Positions 26,686 to 38,639 of a stretch of 64,000 nt of DNA are shown here, piece by piece. Each line of letters opens with the position of its first letter. Within the stretch, counting starts at the first letter, position 1. Origin of the DNA: Limonium bicolor (Eukaryota; Streptophyta; Magnoliopsida; Caryophyllales; Plumbaginaceae); NCBI GenBank assembly GCA_023374045.1, contig CM041776.1, positions 284,655,873-284,719,872 on the forward strand. The letters are read 5' to 3'. A program made the translations under genes and the position numbers. The notes below the pieces were generated by a model. The model ran no database searches and was not told where the DNA came from. It saw only the letters and a program-made list of their open reading frames with translations.

Positions 26686-27915
26686 AACAAGGCATAGTGA
26701 GGAATAACCCTCAATGCCTAAGGGTAACCAGTTACCACTAACAACATTGTTATGTTAGTTAGGAATCGTGTTCCGTGATTGGATGTAGATTCCTTGTGTG
26801 ATATACATATATTGTATTGCCATGATGCATGTTGTTTGATTAAAATGAACTCCATGTAGATCCGACCCAAAGTAGTCGGCGTACCGCGGTTAGCACGCGG
26901 TATATGCGAATTTCATGCGCAGCGTAAGCTGACCCCCTAGGGGGAACGTTTTTAGTGTGCAGGTGCTTGAAGCTGACCACCGTTCGAGAGAGTAGGACGG
27001 GGACTGCAGTGAGCATGGGTAGTTAGATTGTAAATACTTATGCATTTGAATGAGGTGTAAGTCCGAGTATGTTATCGGCATCCGTATAATGTGGACGCGG
27101 TATAGTAAAGAAGTGAAATGATTATTGTATTTGTATGAAGTACTCGGTTGTTCCAGTTCATCAGACCGTTACGGTATGTAAGAAAGGCCTGGTTAGCCAC
27201 ATGGGCGGCTAACGGCGTTGTTTCACCCCTCGTTGTAATTAGAGTTCCGCTGCGTGAGTAGGAGTAATTAGTAACAGTTTAAGAGGTAATGTCGAGATTA
27301 ACGGTTGGGGTGTTACATTGTTGGTTAACCTCTTTCGGTTTGTATCAACCCATATTAGGGAGCATTCCTTAGTCTCACTCAATTCCTTACTAAACGTTGG
27401 TTAGTAAGTTCTCACGATATGTTGTGTTAGTTTTCAAACATCACACAACAATACAACGTTCATAATATTCCGGTTGCATGCTTTATCTTGTTTAGTGAGC
27501 ACACAAAAACAAATAGCATACAAGCCGAGGGACACCTCGTTAGCAAGCAGGTCACAAGAAGAACTGTACCGTTCACCGTTGGTCGTTCGGTTTGCTTACT
27601 CTCCTCTGGAGTCCAAATTCTCAAACCCTAAAACATTCATTCAATTTTGGGTTGTTAATTACTTTTCCAATAAAACTAACTTACTTAACTCACTTAGTCA
27701 CTAATGATCCCCACTTAACACCACTTAAGTTCTTATAAACTTAATCTTAAGTGAATCACTTCTCCTTATAACTTATACTTATTCACCCACTTAATTATCA
27801 TTGTTACCCCACCAAACATGTCTTAAACAACCTTATATCATCATTACATATCAATCCCCACCATTGGATATCATTTCCTAACCTTAAACAAAGTTTTTGA
27901 TCAAAACAGCACCGC

Positions 27916-28163
27916 GTCCGAACTTGTGTCCGAGCTTACCAAGTTCGGACGCAAGTCGAGACTCAAAAGGTGCAACCAGACGTGTGTCCGAACATGTGTC
28001 CGAACTTCCCTAAGTTCGGACATGGGTCGAGGAAAAATCAAAGGAAGAATTTCAGGTGTCCGAACATCTAAGTCCGGACGGTAGTTCGGACTCTAGCCGA
28101 GACTCAAAATTCTAATCGCAACAGGGCATGTCCGAGCTTCCAAATTCGGACGGAAGTTCGGAC
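27916..28163. repeat. Palindrome-rich tandem array in LTR 3
   Basis: Third copy of the LTR array seen at 3833-4082, with two 1-base losses (AAAAGGTGC for AAAAGGGTGC; CAAAATTC for CAAAAATTC). Confidence 0.85.
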
Positions 28164-28400
28164 AGGCCTGAATATTCATCTTCTACACCCTTAATAACAC
28201 TTATCTCCTTTCTTGCAAAAATGCCCAACTCTTCCACAAGTGTCCCATTATGTCTTAATACCATATAGGCTCTTAAACTCACCTTAGAACATCCTTTAAA
28301 CCCTCCTTAACCATTTTCTCAATCCTTACAAGAATTTCTAACACTTGTTACTTATTTCATTATTTTTTTCCCCACATGTAATTTTTGACTAAAACTCTAA

Positions 28401-29276
28401 GGGGGCGTTCACTTCGAGATAAGGAAACGGAATGGAATCAGGAAAGGGAATGGAAAAGGAAAGGAAAGGAATTCCCCCATCAAGAAGTTGTTTGGTTCTG
28501 GTTGAGAAACGGAATACAATTTCTAATGATTCCCTTTCTTGTTGTTTAATTTTGATATATATATTGAATTAAATCTTACATAATATGTATTTAATAATGT
28601 ATATATATAAAAAAATGTATAAATAGTATATGTTAATATTATTTAAAATATATATTTATATAAATTATATTTAAACTATAAATAATATATATTTACATAA
28701 ATTAAATATAATGCATATTTATAATTATATAAATTATATAGTATATATTATATTAAATTTACTTAAATTATAAATGATATATATTAACTTGTATAAATTA
28801 TAAATAATATATAAATAATTATTTAATATTAATTACATACATTATATAATATTATTAATATAATATATATAGTAATTTTTTTATTATTAAATGAAATATA
28901 TTGGTATTTATACAAATTATATATATATATTTTCATATTTATATAAAATATATAGTATACATATATATATATTTAATTATAAATGATATATTTTAATATT
29001 TATAAAATGTACTACATTATATAATATATTAATATTTTAAATAATAATATATAATAAGATTTACATATATTAGAAATAACATATATTAATATTTATCCAA
29101 TGAAAGATGAAACAAAGGAATACCATTCCCCACAATGTTGGGGGGAATCGCTGTAGAGGGATATGGGGGTTTTTAAACCTGTAAGTGGGGGAAACAGAAT
29201 TTTAAAAATAACACAAACGATTACAAAGGGAATCATTCCGTTTCCCTTTACTGTTTACCCTGAAGCGAACGCCCCC
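28401..29276. mobile_element. PIF/Harbinger (Tourist-type) MITE, 876 bp
   Basis: The sister LTRs read CTCTAACTATCC here. In LTR 3 this is split, with TAA on both sides (28398-28400 and 29277-29279). The ends are inverted repeats, GGGGGCGTTCACTTC and GAAGCGAACGCCCCC. A 3-base TAA/TTA duplication with G-rich GGGGCGTT ends is typical of Harbinger MITEs. The interior is almost pure AT with many TATA runs and no coding capacity. The empty site in LTRs 1 and 2 confirms the boundaries. Confidence 0.9.
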
Positions 29277-31737
29277 TAACTATCCAGAGTGTTTCCTTCC
29301 CAATCGATATAACTCCTCCTTAACATCATTACATTCCATCTTTGCTTCATTAAACCTTCCAAGGTCATCTTGCATGTCCATGCGCAATTTCTCTTCTTTT
29401 CATTGTTACTCATCACTCCTAAACTCTTGAGCTTACTATACATTGCTTCCCATTACCTTAACACCTTGACATGGTTCTTCATTTACCCTGACCATGTAAC
29501 ACCCTCCTTAGACATTTCCACCTCTTTTATGCATCTTATTCACCACCCTCATGATCATACGCTCTTTTACATTCCTAGACATTTTCCTTAACATTTGACA
29601 ACATTCTCCCACACCTTTCTCTTCCATCACCTAAGTCCACTCATTAACATCTAAACTAAACCTCATTAGTCCACTACTAGCATCATCACACTTACACAAA
29701 CTATCCAAACTCCTCATTGTCTTATTCTCTAGTTCATACCTAAATCAACTTAAAGCATTATACACCTTTCCATCCAAATCTTTGCTCAAGTCTTAGCATT
29801 CCTCATCACATGATTTCGGTGTGTTTAATACACCCACCTAGCCTCTAATTCCTCCTAGATCTCTAGGTCATTCTAAACCTCAAGAACTCCTTAGTTAACT
29901 CATTTCCACTCAAATTCTTCATAATGACTCCTAGTAAATCCTAGGTTATATTAATTCACCACCATCACCTAAACACTTATTTTCTCTCAAATTTCGCCAT
30001 AGCTCCTCTAGTATATTCTCATGCCCAAATGCATTATTTTTCTCACACAATAATCTCGCACACACCAAGTCCTTTCTCATCTTATTTTCTCACCCAAATC
30101 AACTTATTCACATCATTCTCATATATTGCAATAATCTTAAATTGCATAGCACTAAGGCTCTTAAATGACATGGCTCTTAGGCCCTTAATAACTTAACTTA
30201 AACACTGAATTTCCCACATATAAAAGCTTTCAACCTGCAAATACACCCATCAATCTCATAGTAATTATAATGCTCTTAAAATCATCTTAAACTTATATCA
30301 CTAACTCATTCCATTGGCTCCTTAGTCACAAGTTCACAAGCTTGTTAAACTCTTCTTCCTAGGTTATACAACCCATTACCTAATGTAAGCTCTAAGCCAC
30401 ATTGGTACTCATCTAAACTCATTCCTTAAACCTTAACCACCATTAGGTAAGTAATTTACCTTGTTTTCTCAAGCTTATCTTATCTTCCTCCTTAGACCTT
30501 CTTCTTGAACGAATATCGGCCACCACTTAAATTCCCCTTGCCAATGTTCTAATCAATATTCAATGACTCATATGATTACTAAACAATACACTAACCTCAA
30601 GGAATGAAAACCTAGGTTAGAAATGTGTTTTAAGGCATAAAAGTGGATGATTACCTTGAAGTCTCAAAGTAGACTTGGGCATTGAATGAAATAGGACCTC
30701 CACTAGTCTTGGTGAATAAATCAAGCTAGAACAAGGCATAAAAACAAAGCCCCATGAGTAGTAATTTCGGCATGTGGAAGGAATGGTGGAAACATGATTT
30801 TTCTTACATTTTCTTTACCTTAAGAGAATGGAGAAGCTAATGAGCTCTCAAACTTGATTTCCTCCATCAATGGAGTTTTCTCATGGCACCAAACTTGAGC
30901 TTGAAAGATTTGAAAAGATAGAAAGCTAGAGCTTGAGCTAACTAAGAATATGTGTTTAGTTTTTGATTTAGAGCTAAAATGAGTAAGTTGTTGCCAAAGC
31001 AGGTGTGGTGATGGGTGGCTGCTGCTCCTACGTGAATGAAGGGAGGAAGAGATGGAACCGTGGAAGAAGAGAAATGAAGAGAGAGAAGAAGAAAAGGTAG
31101 CTTATAAGGTATTTACTTAATAAGCAAATAGTACTCCTTTTACTATCTCTTCTTTTCTTCCTTATTTGATGATGTCTATGGTGACTCATCCTTAGAAAAC
31201 CGGCCCCCTCATATAACCAAGATATTTATGGTCTTGGTTGACCAATATTGACTTAAGTTGATTAAACTTAAACTAGTCACTATTTGGCACTATTCACAAA
31301 TTAGTGCACATATTTCTGAAATTTTTGATTTCCCATTGATTTAGGTTTCCTAATGTGATACTAATTAGTACACATGTTGATTAAAGAGTAATGATGGACA
31401 TTTAGCCACTCAAAACTCAATTCTACGACAATTTCTCAAAAAGGTGCTTTAAGGAGTCTTAAAGCACATTTTGTGTTTAAGCTTGTTTTTGAGCTTGGTT
31501 TTCTTTGATAATTGATTTAAAATGTCCCTTAGCATATTACTAAAGTCTTAACATGATATTTGGGTAATCACCCAAATCTCTCCAAGCTTAGAGCACGGTT
31601 TTGCCCAAATTGCCCTTAAGGCACTTTCTTGTGTTTTCCTTGGTTTAAATTGTCTACCAATCTTTCTAAGGCATATTCTAGCCTTACTACATCATAATCT
31701 GATGTTTACTTAGCATACTTAGGTTTGGGGTATTTCA

Positions 31738-32865
31738 TTTAGAATACACATTCACAACACGCACCAATATTCTGGAGTTTACAGTCATAATTTTTTTTTT
31801 CAATTTTCGGATATGACCAGGCCCTCATTTTTTTGACAGTTTAAAAATATTATTGAATCTATTATGTTGTCACTTTGTGTGACTAATCAAATAGTACTTT
31901 TTTTCAACATTTCGATTTCTATGATTGTCTTATGTTAAAGTATGATTATGAATAGTCTTAAGAATGATTTGTATCAAATAAATGAATTTGGTTTTTTTAA
32001 AAAAAATTGGACATGACCCTTTGTCCGTCCAAAACGGGCGAAAAAATGACGCTACAACATCTAGAATGGATGGGACGGACGGTTCAAAAATGGACCGGAA
32101 GTTCGGGCATCCTTTTCTAAGACTGCACGGGACAGGGTTTCATGGCTGTGCGGACAAAAAAAATGACACTCCAAAGTCTGGACAGTTTTTTGGTCGGTTT
32201 CTGGTAGGCTCAAAACAAACGGTTGATTGGAGCTTCCGTTGGGCACCCACGGTCAATTTTTTTTTCCATTTTTTAACTCAAATTCAGTTCCATTTGATCC
32301 TAATTATTTATAAAACTATTCATAATCTATTATAACCTATAACAACCAAGTTAGGAATAATACTTTTCCCCTCCTATCATAAACGACTTTCTACAACTTT
32401 TAGTTTATTTGTAATAACAATCTTTATTAGTTAACAATATTAAAAGATACTTTTTTGCGACTACAAACCCTAGACTAAATCAGTTCTAAAAAATGACTGA
32501 ATATATTTCATAATGATTGAGTGAACTAAAACTCTAACGACAAAAACAAACACTTTTTAATATCCTTCTATTAGGCCTTACACCATTGCGGCAACACATA
32601 TCTTTAGACTAAAGCTATTTCACCTTGATTTTTATGGTTGTTTTATATGTGGTAGTGATTGAAAAATAACACCACACCCATCAAAAATTATTGCAAAAAT
32701 AATACTCTCTTATTTAAAATATATGTCATTTTAAATATATATAAAAATTTTGAAACTATCCAGATTCATATCTAAAAAATGATATAAATAGAAGAGAATA
32801 TTAAATATGTCCAAAAATTCTTAAATAGAGAAGACGAAGGAAGGATAAAATCCTCCGCCATCATA
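31738..32865. other. Intergenic, no gene seen
   Basis: AT-rich DNA right of the retroelement array. A stretch at about 32010-32250 is more GC-rich, with repeated GTCCGTCC, GGACGGAC and GGACCGG motifs and an open frame of 117 codons (31982-32335) opposed by one of 61 codons. Neither resembles a known protein, and the first begins at an A-run, so I do not call a gene. Confidence 0.5.
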
Positions 32866-33012
32866 TTCCCACTATCCCATACATAGTGTCCAATTACTAT
32901 TTTATTTTTGTCCTAAAATGATGTCTCTATAATATTGTGAAATTTCATCCTCTCTATTTTTTTGCATTTTCTTAATTAATTTCTGTGCAAAAAGAAGGGA
33001 GTTGGGATGGAG
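32866..33012. mobile_element. Degenerate Stowaway-type MITE, about 147 bp
   Basis: TA-flanked ends TTCCCACTATCCC and GGGATGGAG face each other, followed inside by the TACATAGTGTCC stretch seen in many Stowaway elements. The inverted repeats are imperfect, so this is an old copy. Confidence 0.5.
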
Positions 33013-34305
33013 TATATTTAGCCTAAGCCCGTTGAGCTTTCCGCTGACATTGCATTTTTTTATTAAATTTATTAGTAAAGGACACAGTTACTTTTTTTAT
33101 CTTTCCTTCTATTACCTTTTATAATTTTTTTAATCATTATTATGTAGAACTCTATTTTTCTGTCTTAGAAATAATATATTTTTTATTTTTACTATGAAAA
33201 AAATAAGAACTAATCTTCTTAACTCTTTCTTAAAAGCGTGAAAAATCTAAAATACTAATAATTTGAAGAGGGATATGACATCCTACACAAGCTCCTGCGT
33301 CATTTGCTCATCGGATGTAATCTATTTTTTGTAGTGTAACTACTTTTTTATGATTATTAAGAATTTATTATTAAGTAACAACTACGATTGAACAAGTAAA
33401 AGTCCAAATTGGATAATAAAAAAGAATCAAATGCTTGATTGTCTGCCTCGAATTTGTATAAGAAAGGGGTAATAAGCAATATAAGCGAAATGTTTAAAAG
33501 TAACAATCATCTATTTTAAATATATTCAACAGGACAGCAAATACTGTATTTACTTGAGGCTCTCTCAAACCCCATTAGCCGATGATTCTAAGACGTGACA
33601 TTTTTTTTTTCTCGAAAGCGCTATAGCAACTTGACTATAAACTAAGTGTTATAATAGTGGTTTCTGTTCAAAGCAAAACATAAATGTTACTATATAGGAA
33701 GATTAAAGAAATAACAAAACAGCCCAAGTTGCCCAATTCACTTATAGATTTGTCGTGTTCTGACATTTTGTTTTTCTTCACTTTTAGTATTGAGGTAAGT
33801 GTGATACATTCATTGGTTGCTGATATCACAAACTTTTTTATAGACCAAAACAGCAGCCATCATTGAAAACGTCAAAAATAACAGATTTTTTATGTGTTAT
33901 TTATATGTTAACAAAGATAAGTACAGTCTTGGATGAAGTATTTTTTTATTCTGGACTTTGATTATTGTTGTATTAAAATATGTCTAAAAAACAAAAGAAA
34001 ATATCTTGATTATTAAATGGGAAAAGAAGGAATGAAAGATAAGACTCGTGGTGGTGGTTGTGGGGAACTGGGAAACTAGTCTGCAGCAAGTAAAGGGGAA
34101 AAGGCGGCATTCATCTGAGTTAGTGATTAGTGACGTTGGGAATCTCACAACATTACCACAAAAGTGAAGGCAAAAAAGGATACACCTACTTGCTTCAAGA
34201 TTCCACTTGCCAACTTTAACCCTGATTCCCGTTTCACATCGTTTCCGCTATTGTTGCGTTTGACTTCTCCTCAATTTATGCCTCAACCAATCTTGTTAAT
34301 TTATA
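33013..34305. other. Intergenic, no gene seen
   Basis: AT-rich sequence with short poly-T runs. A 60-codon frame at 33684-33866 has no recognisable features. No RNA gene or repeat structure stands out. Confidence 0.5.
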
Positions 34306-34533
34306 CTCCCTCCGTTCAACAATATCTGTCATTTTAGAAACTTGCACACTTATTAAGAAAAGTAGGATAATGACGCATGTGCCCCTACTTTTTACTTTTC
34401 CATTTAGCTAATAATTACTTTTATATTAAATAGTAGGGGTAAAAGTGGAAGGGAGTGTGTCAAAAAGCTAAAATGACAGATATTTTTAAACAAGAGTCAC
34501 CCCTAAAACACAGATATTAATGAACGGAGGGAG
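34306..34533. mobile_element. Stowaway MITE (Tc1/mariner type), 228 bp
   Basis: Flanked by TA on both sides (34304-34305 and 34534-34535). The ends are perfect inverted repeats, CTCCCTCCGTTCA and TGAACGGAGGGAG, continuing imperfectly inward (ATATCTGTCATTTTA facing TAAAATGACAGATAT). The end motif CTCCCTCCGT is the Stowaway hallmark. Confidence 0.92.
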
Positions 34534-36460
34534 TATCAGTTTTAATTATCAATTCTTGTGTTAATTTTATATTTTCTTTAAATAGTTATTTTAAAAAAAT
34601 CGTTTTAAAATTAATATCAAGTTTATTATTATTTTCCCTCTATTTTATTCTTTAAAGGATGACCACAAATGAAGAGATCAATTTGATTTAGTCCAATAAC
34701 TATAATAGATTTAAGATTTTTAAATCTTAAATTATTAATGTTATATTATTTTTAGTTTATTAGAAGAGAATACGCATATTAATTAACTTTGATGATAATC
34801 TTCTACCGTAAAAAAGTCCACCATGTGAACGAATATACTATATCTTTACACTTTTTATAAAGCTACTAAATATCTAAATCACTCTACACAAACAGGTGGT
34901 AATATTTAGTATCTATTCAAACTTTTTAAGTAAAACTTATATTGGTTAATATAGCGTAAAGTTATTTTGATCAATATCATCTAAAAAATCATAAATTATC
35001 CTTATTAAAATTATATATCGATGACTGAATCTTTTATGAAGCTATACTCGTATAATAGTTTTATCTCATTTTTAACGAATTATTTATTTGTTTATGAAGA
35101 TTCTTGTTCCCAAAACTACCCCGTTTCATTGCAAACATAGATTCCCCTTAACAGCAAGATCACGATAATTTTGCAAATTAGGACCCACGATGAACGACCC
35201 ACTTGACTTTTTTTTATCGATATAATTATATTCTTCGAATCTTATCTCCATATAAATATATACATATATAAGTTTCCACATATTCTGATTTCATCAGCCC
35301 AAATCTTGAAATAAAGTAAATGAGAAAGATTAGATGACTTCGCTCAAAATAAGAGAGAGAGAGAGAGAGAGAGATTAGATGACGATACCAACAAGCTTTT
35401 TAATTTGTTTTTTGCTTATGATACCAATAAGTTTCAGTTAGCTATTGTAAACAAAATTTATACTTTAAATAAAGAACTACACTAGCTAGTTATAATATCT
35501 ATTGGAACAGCTGTTCACTCAGTGAAACATAGTAGTAGTCTGCATCTTGATCTATCATGGCGATTGAGGAAGACAGCTAATTATAATAAGAAGGGGATCT
35601 CACCAAAGATTCCACGTACGGTTCAGGGATCGGGGAAGGGGAAATATTTCAATTAATTAATTGCATGATTGAACCCCAATAATTTGGGAGGGAAGAAAGC
35701 AACCTGTCTACCTATAATATTTGGTCACATTACACACCTTACATAGGAGCTTTCAAAATTTTATTTTCCTTATTTATATGGTTTTCCAGCAACAATTTTT
35801 TAAAAGATGTAAATAAGGAAGCTACTAATAAATATGTAGATTAATATACACATAATTTATAATTAGAAAAACAACAAAGTTTTATTACAATAAATAATTG
35901 TTAAAATTTATATTTAGCTTTGTACAAATAACTTCACTATTGTCAAACACATTTCTATCAATGGATAACAACAATTGTTTTTATACATGGCTTTAACACA
36001 TCAGACTACTTGTTCATATTTGAATAAAAGGAAAATATAATAATTAATTAGTGAACTTTATTAATGTTTACATCATACAAAAAAAAATTTAATTGTTAAA
36101 AAATATGACCTATATATTAATATATGTAGATGTAATTAAATATTCAGATTTTATCAATATAGTCAAAAGTAAAACTGATTATTTTGTCATTCTTAGTAAT
36201 CATGCACCCCTTCTATCTATAATACAAATATTTTTTTATTTTTTATTACAGATTCTATAAAAAAATATTAAAATTATTCAAAATAATTTTTAGTATAAGT
36301 TTTTAGAAAAACACTACCAGTTTAAAAACTATTATTCTATATTATTGTCATTAACTTATAATTTAGTGTACCAATCTTTATTAAAAACTAAAAATAAAAA
36401 AGGAAAAATATTTAATTTATATTTTTTAATTTCAATTTAATTTTTATGTCCAATTTAATA
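34534..36460. other. Intergenic, no gene seen; one GA microsatellite
   Basis: AT-rich sequence with no frame over 60 codons. A (GA)n run lies at 35352-35373. No transposon ends were recognised. Confidence 0.55.
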
Positions 36461-36698
36461 TTCCCTCCGTCCTGAATTGACTGTCCTGTTTGTTTTATGG
36501 CACGTTTTTCCACTTCAATATTAAGCATATAAGATAAAATAATTTTATAAACCTAAATTTTGTAACATATAGTTTATCATGTAAGGAATCATATACAAAA
36601 CTTAAATTTTCAAAATTAATTTATCTTATATGTTAAAATTTGAAGTCAAACGACATGTCCAAATAATAAACAGGCCGGTCATTTCAGGACGGAGAGAG
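36461..36698. mobile_element. Stowaway-type MITE, about 238 bp (family B)
   Basis: TTCCCTCCGTCCTGAA at the left faces TTCAGGACGGAGAGAG at the right, with TA before the left end and TT after the right, probably a decayed TA. The interior shares long stretches with 40885-41095 (GATAAAATAATTT, TTTATCAT, AATCATAT), so the two are one family, distinct from the element at 34306. Confidence 0.82.
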
Positions 36699-36839
36699 TT
36701 TATAATATCAGTTTTATAATATAATTATAAATATTGAAAATTTAAATTAATTTATTAAATATTATTAAAATATTCTCACCTACCTAACATAAATTATTGA
36801 TTATTTTGTGACTCCTTTATTGGTACATACTTTGGCACA

Positions 36840-37680
36840 TTTATACGACAACAACATCAACACCGAGGGGAGCCTAATCCCTCACCGATTTCTCTGTACA
36901 CCCTCGATTTCTTGACACAACAACCCCACCCATCTACTCCCTTTCACGGACGTCTTCTTCATTCTCTTTAAACTAGCGAACAAGAAGCACCCCAGCTCCG
37001 TGCTCTCTTCCAACTCTGCGCCTTCGTTTTCTTCAACTGGTAAACAAGGAGCATAAGGCTCTACACCTTCTTCATCCTTTTCACCTGAAGAACAAGGGCC
37101 CGATTCCGTTGAGGAGTTTCAAGTAGGACTTTTCGTCGATTCACTTCTCCACATCTCTATTTAGAGCAACCTCGCAGGCGACTCTTTTATTTCCTGCACT
37201 GCTGATTGCCTGCCATTCTCTCGCCGCCTCGACCCTCCTACATTGACTCACCCGCGCCGGCGACGAGCTTACTGTAATCTAAGGATTCAGTTTCTTTCTT
37301 CCTTTATCCGCGACGCAAAAGCTGCTAGGAAGAAAAATTATCTAAAAAAACCTGAAGAACAAGGAACAGACGAGCCTTTTCTTCCTCAAATCGGCAAACA
37401 AGAAACCAGGCGAGCAAGGATACACATGCTCTGCGCTTGCTCTATCCTGCACACCAAGCTGAGAGCAGTTCATCCCAAAACCTGCGACGAAGAGTATCTT
37501 GCACAGCGAATTGAAGGAAGGTTTGAAAACAGCTCATCGGAATCGCTATCTTGCACAGCGAATTGAAGGAAGGTTTGAAAACAGCTCATCGGAATCGCTA
37601 TCTTGCACAGCGAATTGAAGGAAGGTTTGAAAACAGCTCATCGGAATCGCTCTTTGCAGAAAATTCTATTGACTTCATCC
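36840..37680 (+). other. GC-richer, leader-like segment of unknown origin ending in a 52-bp x3 tandem repeat
   Basis: This stretch is clearly less AT-rich than its surroundings and CT-rich at first, like a 5' leader or a retroelement LTR. One frame (37243-37566, 107 codons) is lysine and arginine rich with no family resemblance, and its end runs into the tandem repeat. Phrases such as GAACAAG recur every few tens of bases. T-rich, intron-like DNA follows 37680. It may be a first exon of an unrecognised gene or a decayed transposon; I cannot decide. Confidence 0.35.
37495..37650. repeat. 52-bp tandem repeat, three copies
   Basis: TATCTTGCACAGCG starts copies at 37495, 37547 and 37599, exactly 52 bases apart. 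The copies are identical as far as I can see, so the expansion is recent or an assembly artefact. Because 52 is not a multiple of three, each copy shifts the reading frame, which argues against a protein repeat. Confidence 0.92.
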
Positions 37681-38639
37681 TGGTACTTTAATCTCCATAA
37701 ATTAATCTCTGATATTTCTCTAATCTGAGTGTGTTTTAAGTGTTTCATTTGTTCTCTGCTTTGTATATTTTTCTGTTTGTGATTCTGGATATCCAGAGTA
37801 TCCTGCGAGTATTTACGTTTGTTCAGATTTTGTCTATTTGCTCATATTTTAGCATTGATTGATGATTCGTACATTTGTGCTCAAAGAATGGAAAATAAGG
37901 AGATTAGAATAAATAACCTAGGTTTGATTTGTTTTACTGCTGCTTTAGATTACACGTTTTAGTTTAGTGTATGTTCGACGAAACTAAAACAAAATAAAAA
38001 AGGACTAAAATCTATTTTGTGGTTCGCACTTCCGTGTGGGGGAAAATATTAAGTTAGTCCATTGACTGAAACAAAGAGATAAAAAAAAAGGTTAATAAAA
38101 ATGGATTAACAAATCATCATTAGATTCACTAAAATCTATTTCGACTAGAGGGGTTCACTTACCGTAAAAAAAAAAAAAGCGATAGGAATTTTTTATTTAG
38201 ATTATCACATTTCATTTATTTCTTTAAGCTTAAATTTAAGTTTGCTAATCTTGTTAATTTATGACCCAGGCCCGAAAAAAAAGAGAATAATTTTTAATTA
38301 GGCTTATGATATTTTTTTAATTTATCATATTTATTGTTTTATCATGTGTGAACTTCTTGTTTTAATTTATCCTTCCATGTAAATGTGTTTTGCAATTTCA
38401 ATATCTAAATATCTATGTGTTGTGTTGGGCTTGTTGGGCTGATTTGATCATTGGCCAAACTTTAAAATTCAATATTGATTCAAGCCTAATCCATGGCCAG
38501 CTCAAACTGGAGTAGAATAGGTGGTCCTAGATAACCCTTTTAGGTCATCCCCATTATTTCCGGATTCTCAAGTCCAGTGTAGAGAAGCCCTAGAAGATAC
38601 CCCACAACTAGCTCATTTCTATTTGCTTTGTGGAGAACA

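Larger units (their letters stand above)
22900..27317 (+). mobile_element. Nested solo LTR, 4418 bp, related Ty3/gypsy family
   Basis: LTR 1 reads ATGTTTGTTGGTTAAC across this site. Here it is split, with TTGTT repeated on both sides (22895-22899 and 27318-27322). The insert starts TTTAATACCCC and ends GGGGTGTTACA, close to the ends of the host LTR, and has no internal domain, primer site or purine tract. That is the signature of a solo LTR left by recombination between two LTRs. The shared end GTTGGGGTGTTACA suggests plus orientation. It contains two tandem arrays (24935-25262 and 26511-26685). A CT-rich stretch near 23550-23830 could be a leader; this is inference. Confidence 0.87.
1..31737 (-). 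mobile_element. Tandem multimer of a Ty3/gypsy-like LTR retroelement (three LTRs, two full and one partial internal domain)
   Basis: The block at base 1 recurs nearly base for base at 9794 and 19605, giving a 9.79-9.81 kb period. The LTRs start on the plus strand with TGTAACACCCC and end with GGGGTATTTCA. The primer binding site and polypurine tract both place the element on the minus strand, so its 5' LTR is the rightmost one. Order along the minus strand is LTR (31737-21887), internal, LTR (16604-12058), internal, LTR (6791-2262), internal, running off the left edge. LTR-internal-LTR-internal-LTR arrays are a known product of unequal recombination between elements. The five bases after the right end (31738-31742, TTTAG) should be the target duplication, but the left partner is outside the window. 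The LTR length and TGTAACACCC-type ends suggest the Del/Tekay chromovirus group; that assignment is inference. Confidence 0.9.
21887..31737 (-). mobile_element. LTR 3 (outer 5' LTR), about 4.55 kb interrupted by two nested insertions
   Basis: The span is 9851 bases. Removing the nested solo LTR with one target copy (4423) and the MITE with one target copy (879) leaves 4549, matching LTR 2. It ends at 31737 with GGGGTATTTCA and then meets unrelated DNA, so this is the true outer edge. The stretch 30640-31260 has many single-base losses relative to LTRs 1 and 2, mostly in runs of one base. Confidence 0.9.

Noticed and set aside
31982..32335. 117-codon frame with GGAC-rich sequence
   Set aside because: No recognisable domain; composition follows the local GGACGG-type repeats.
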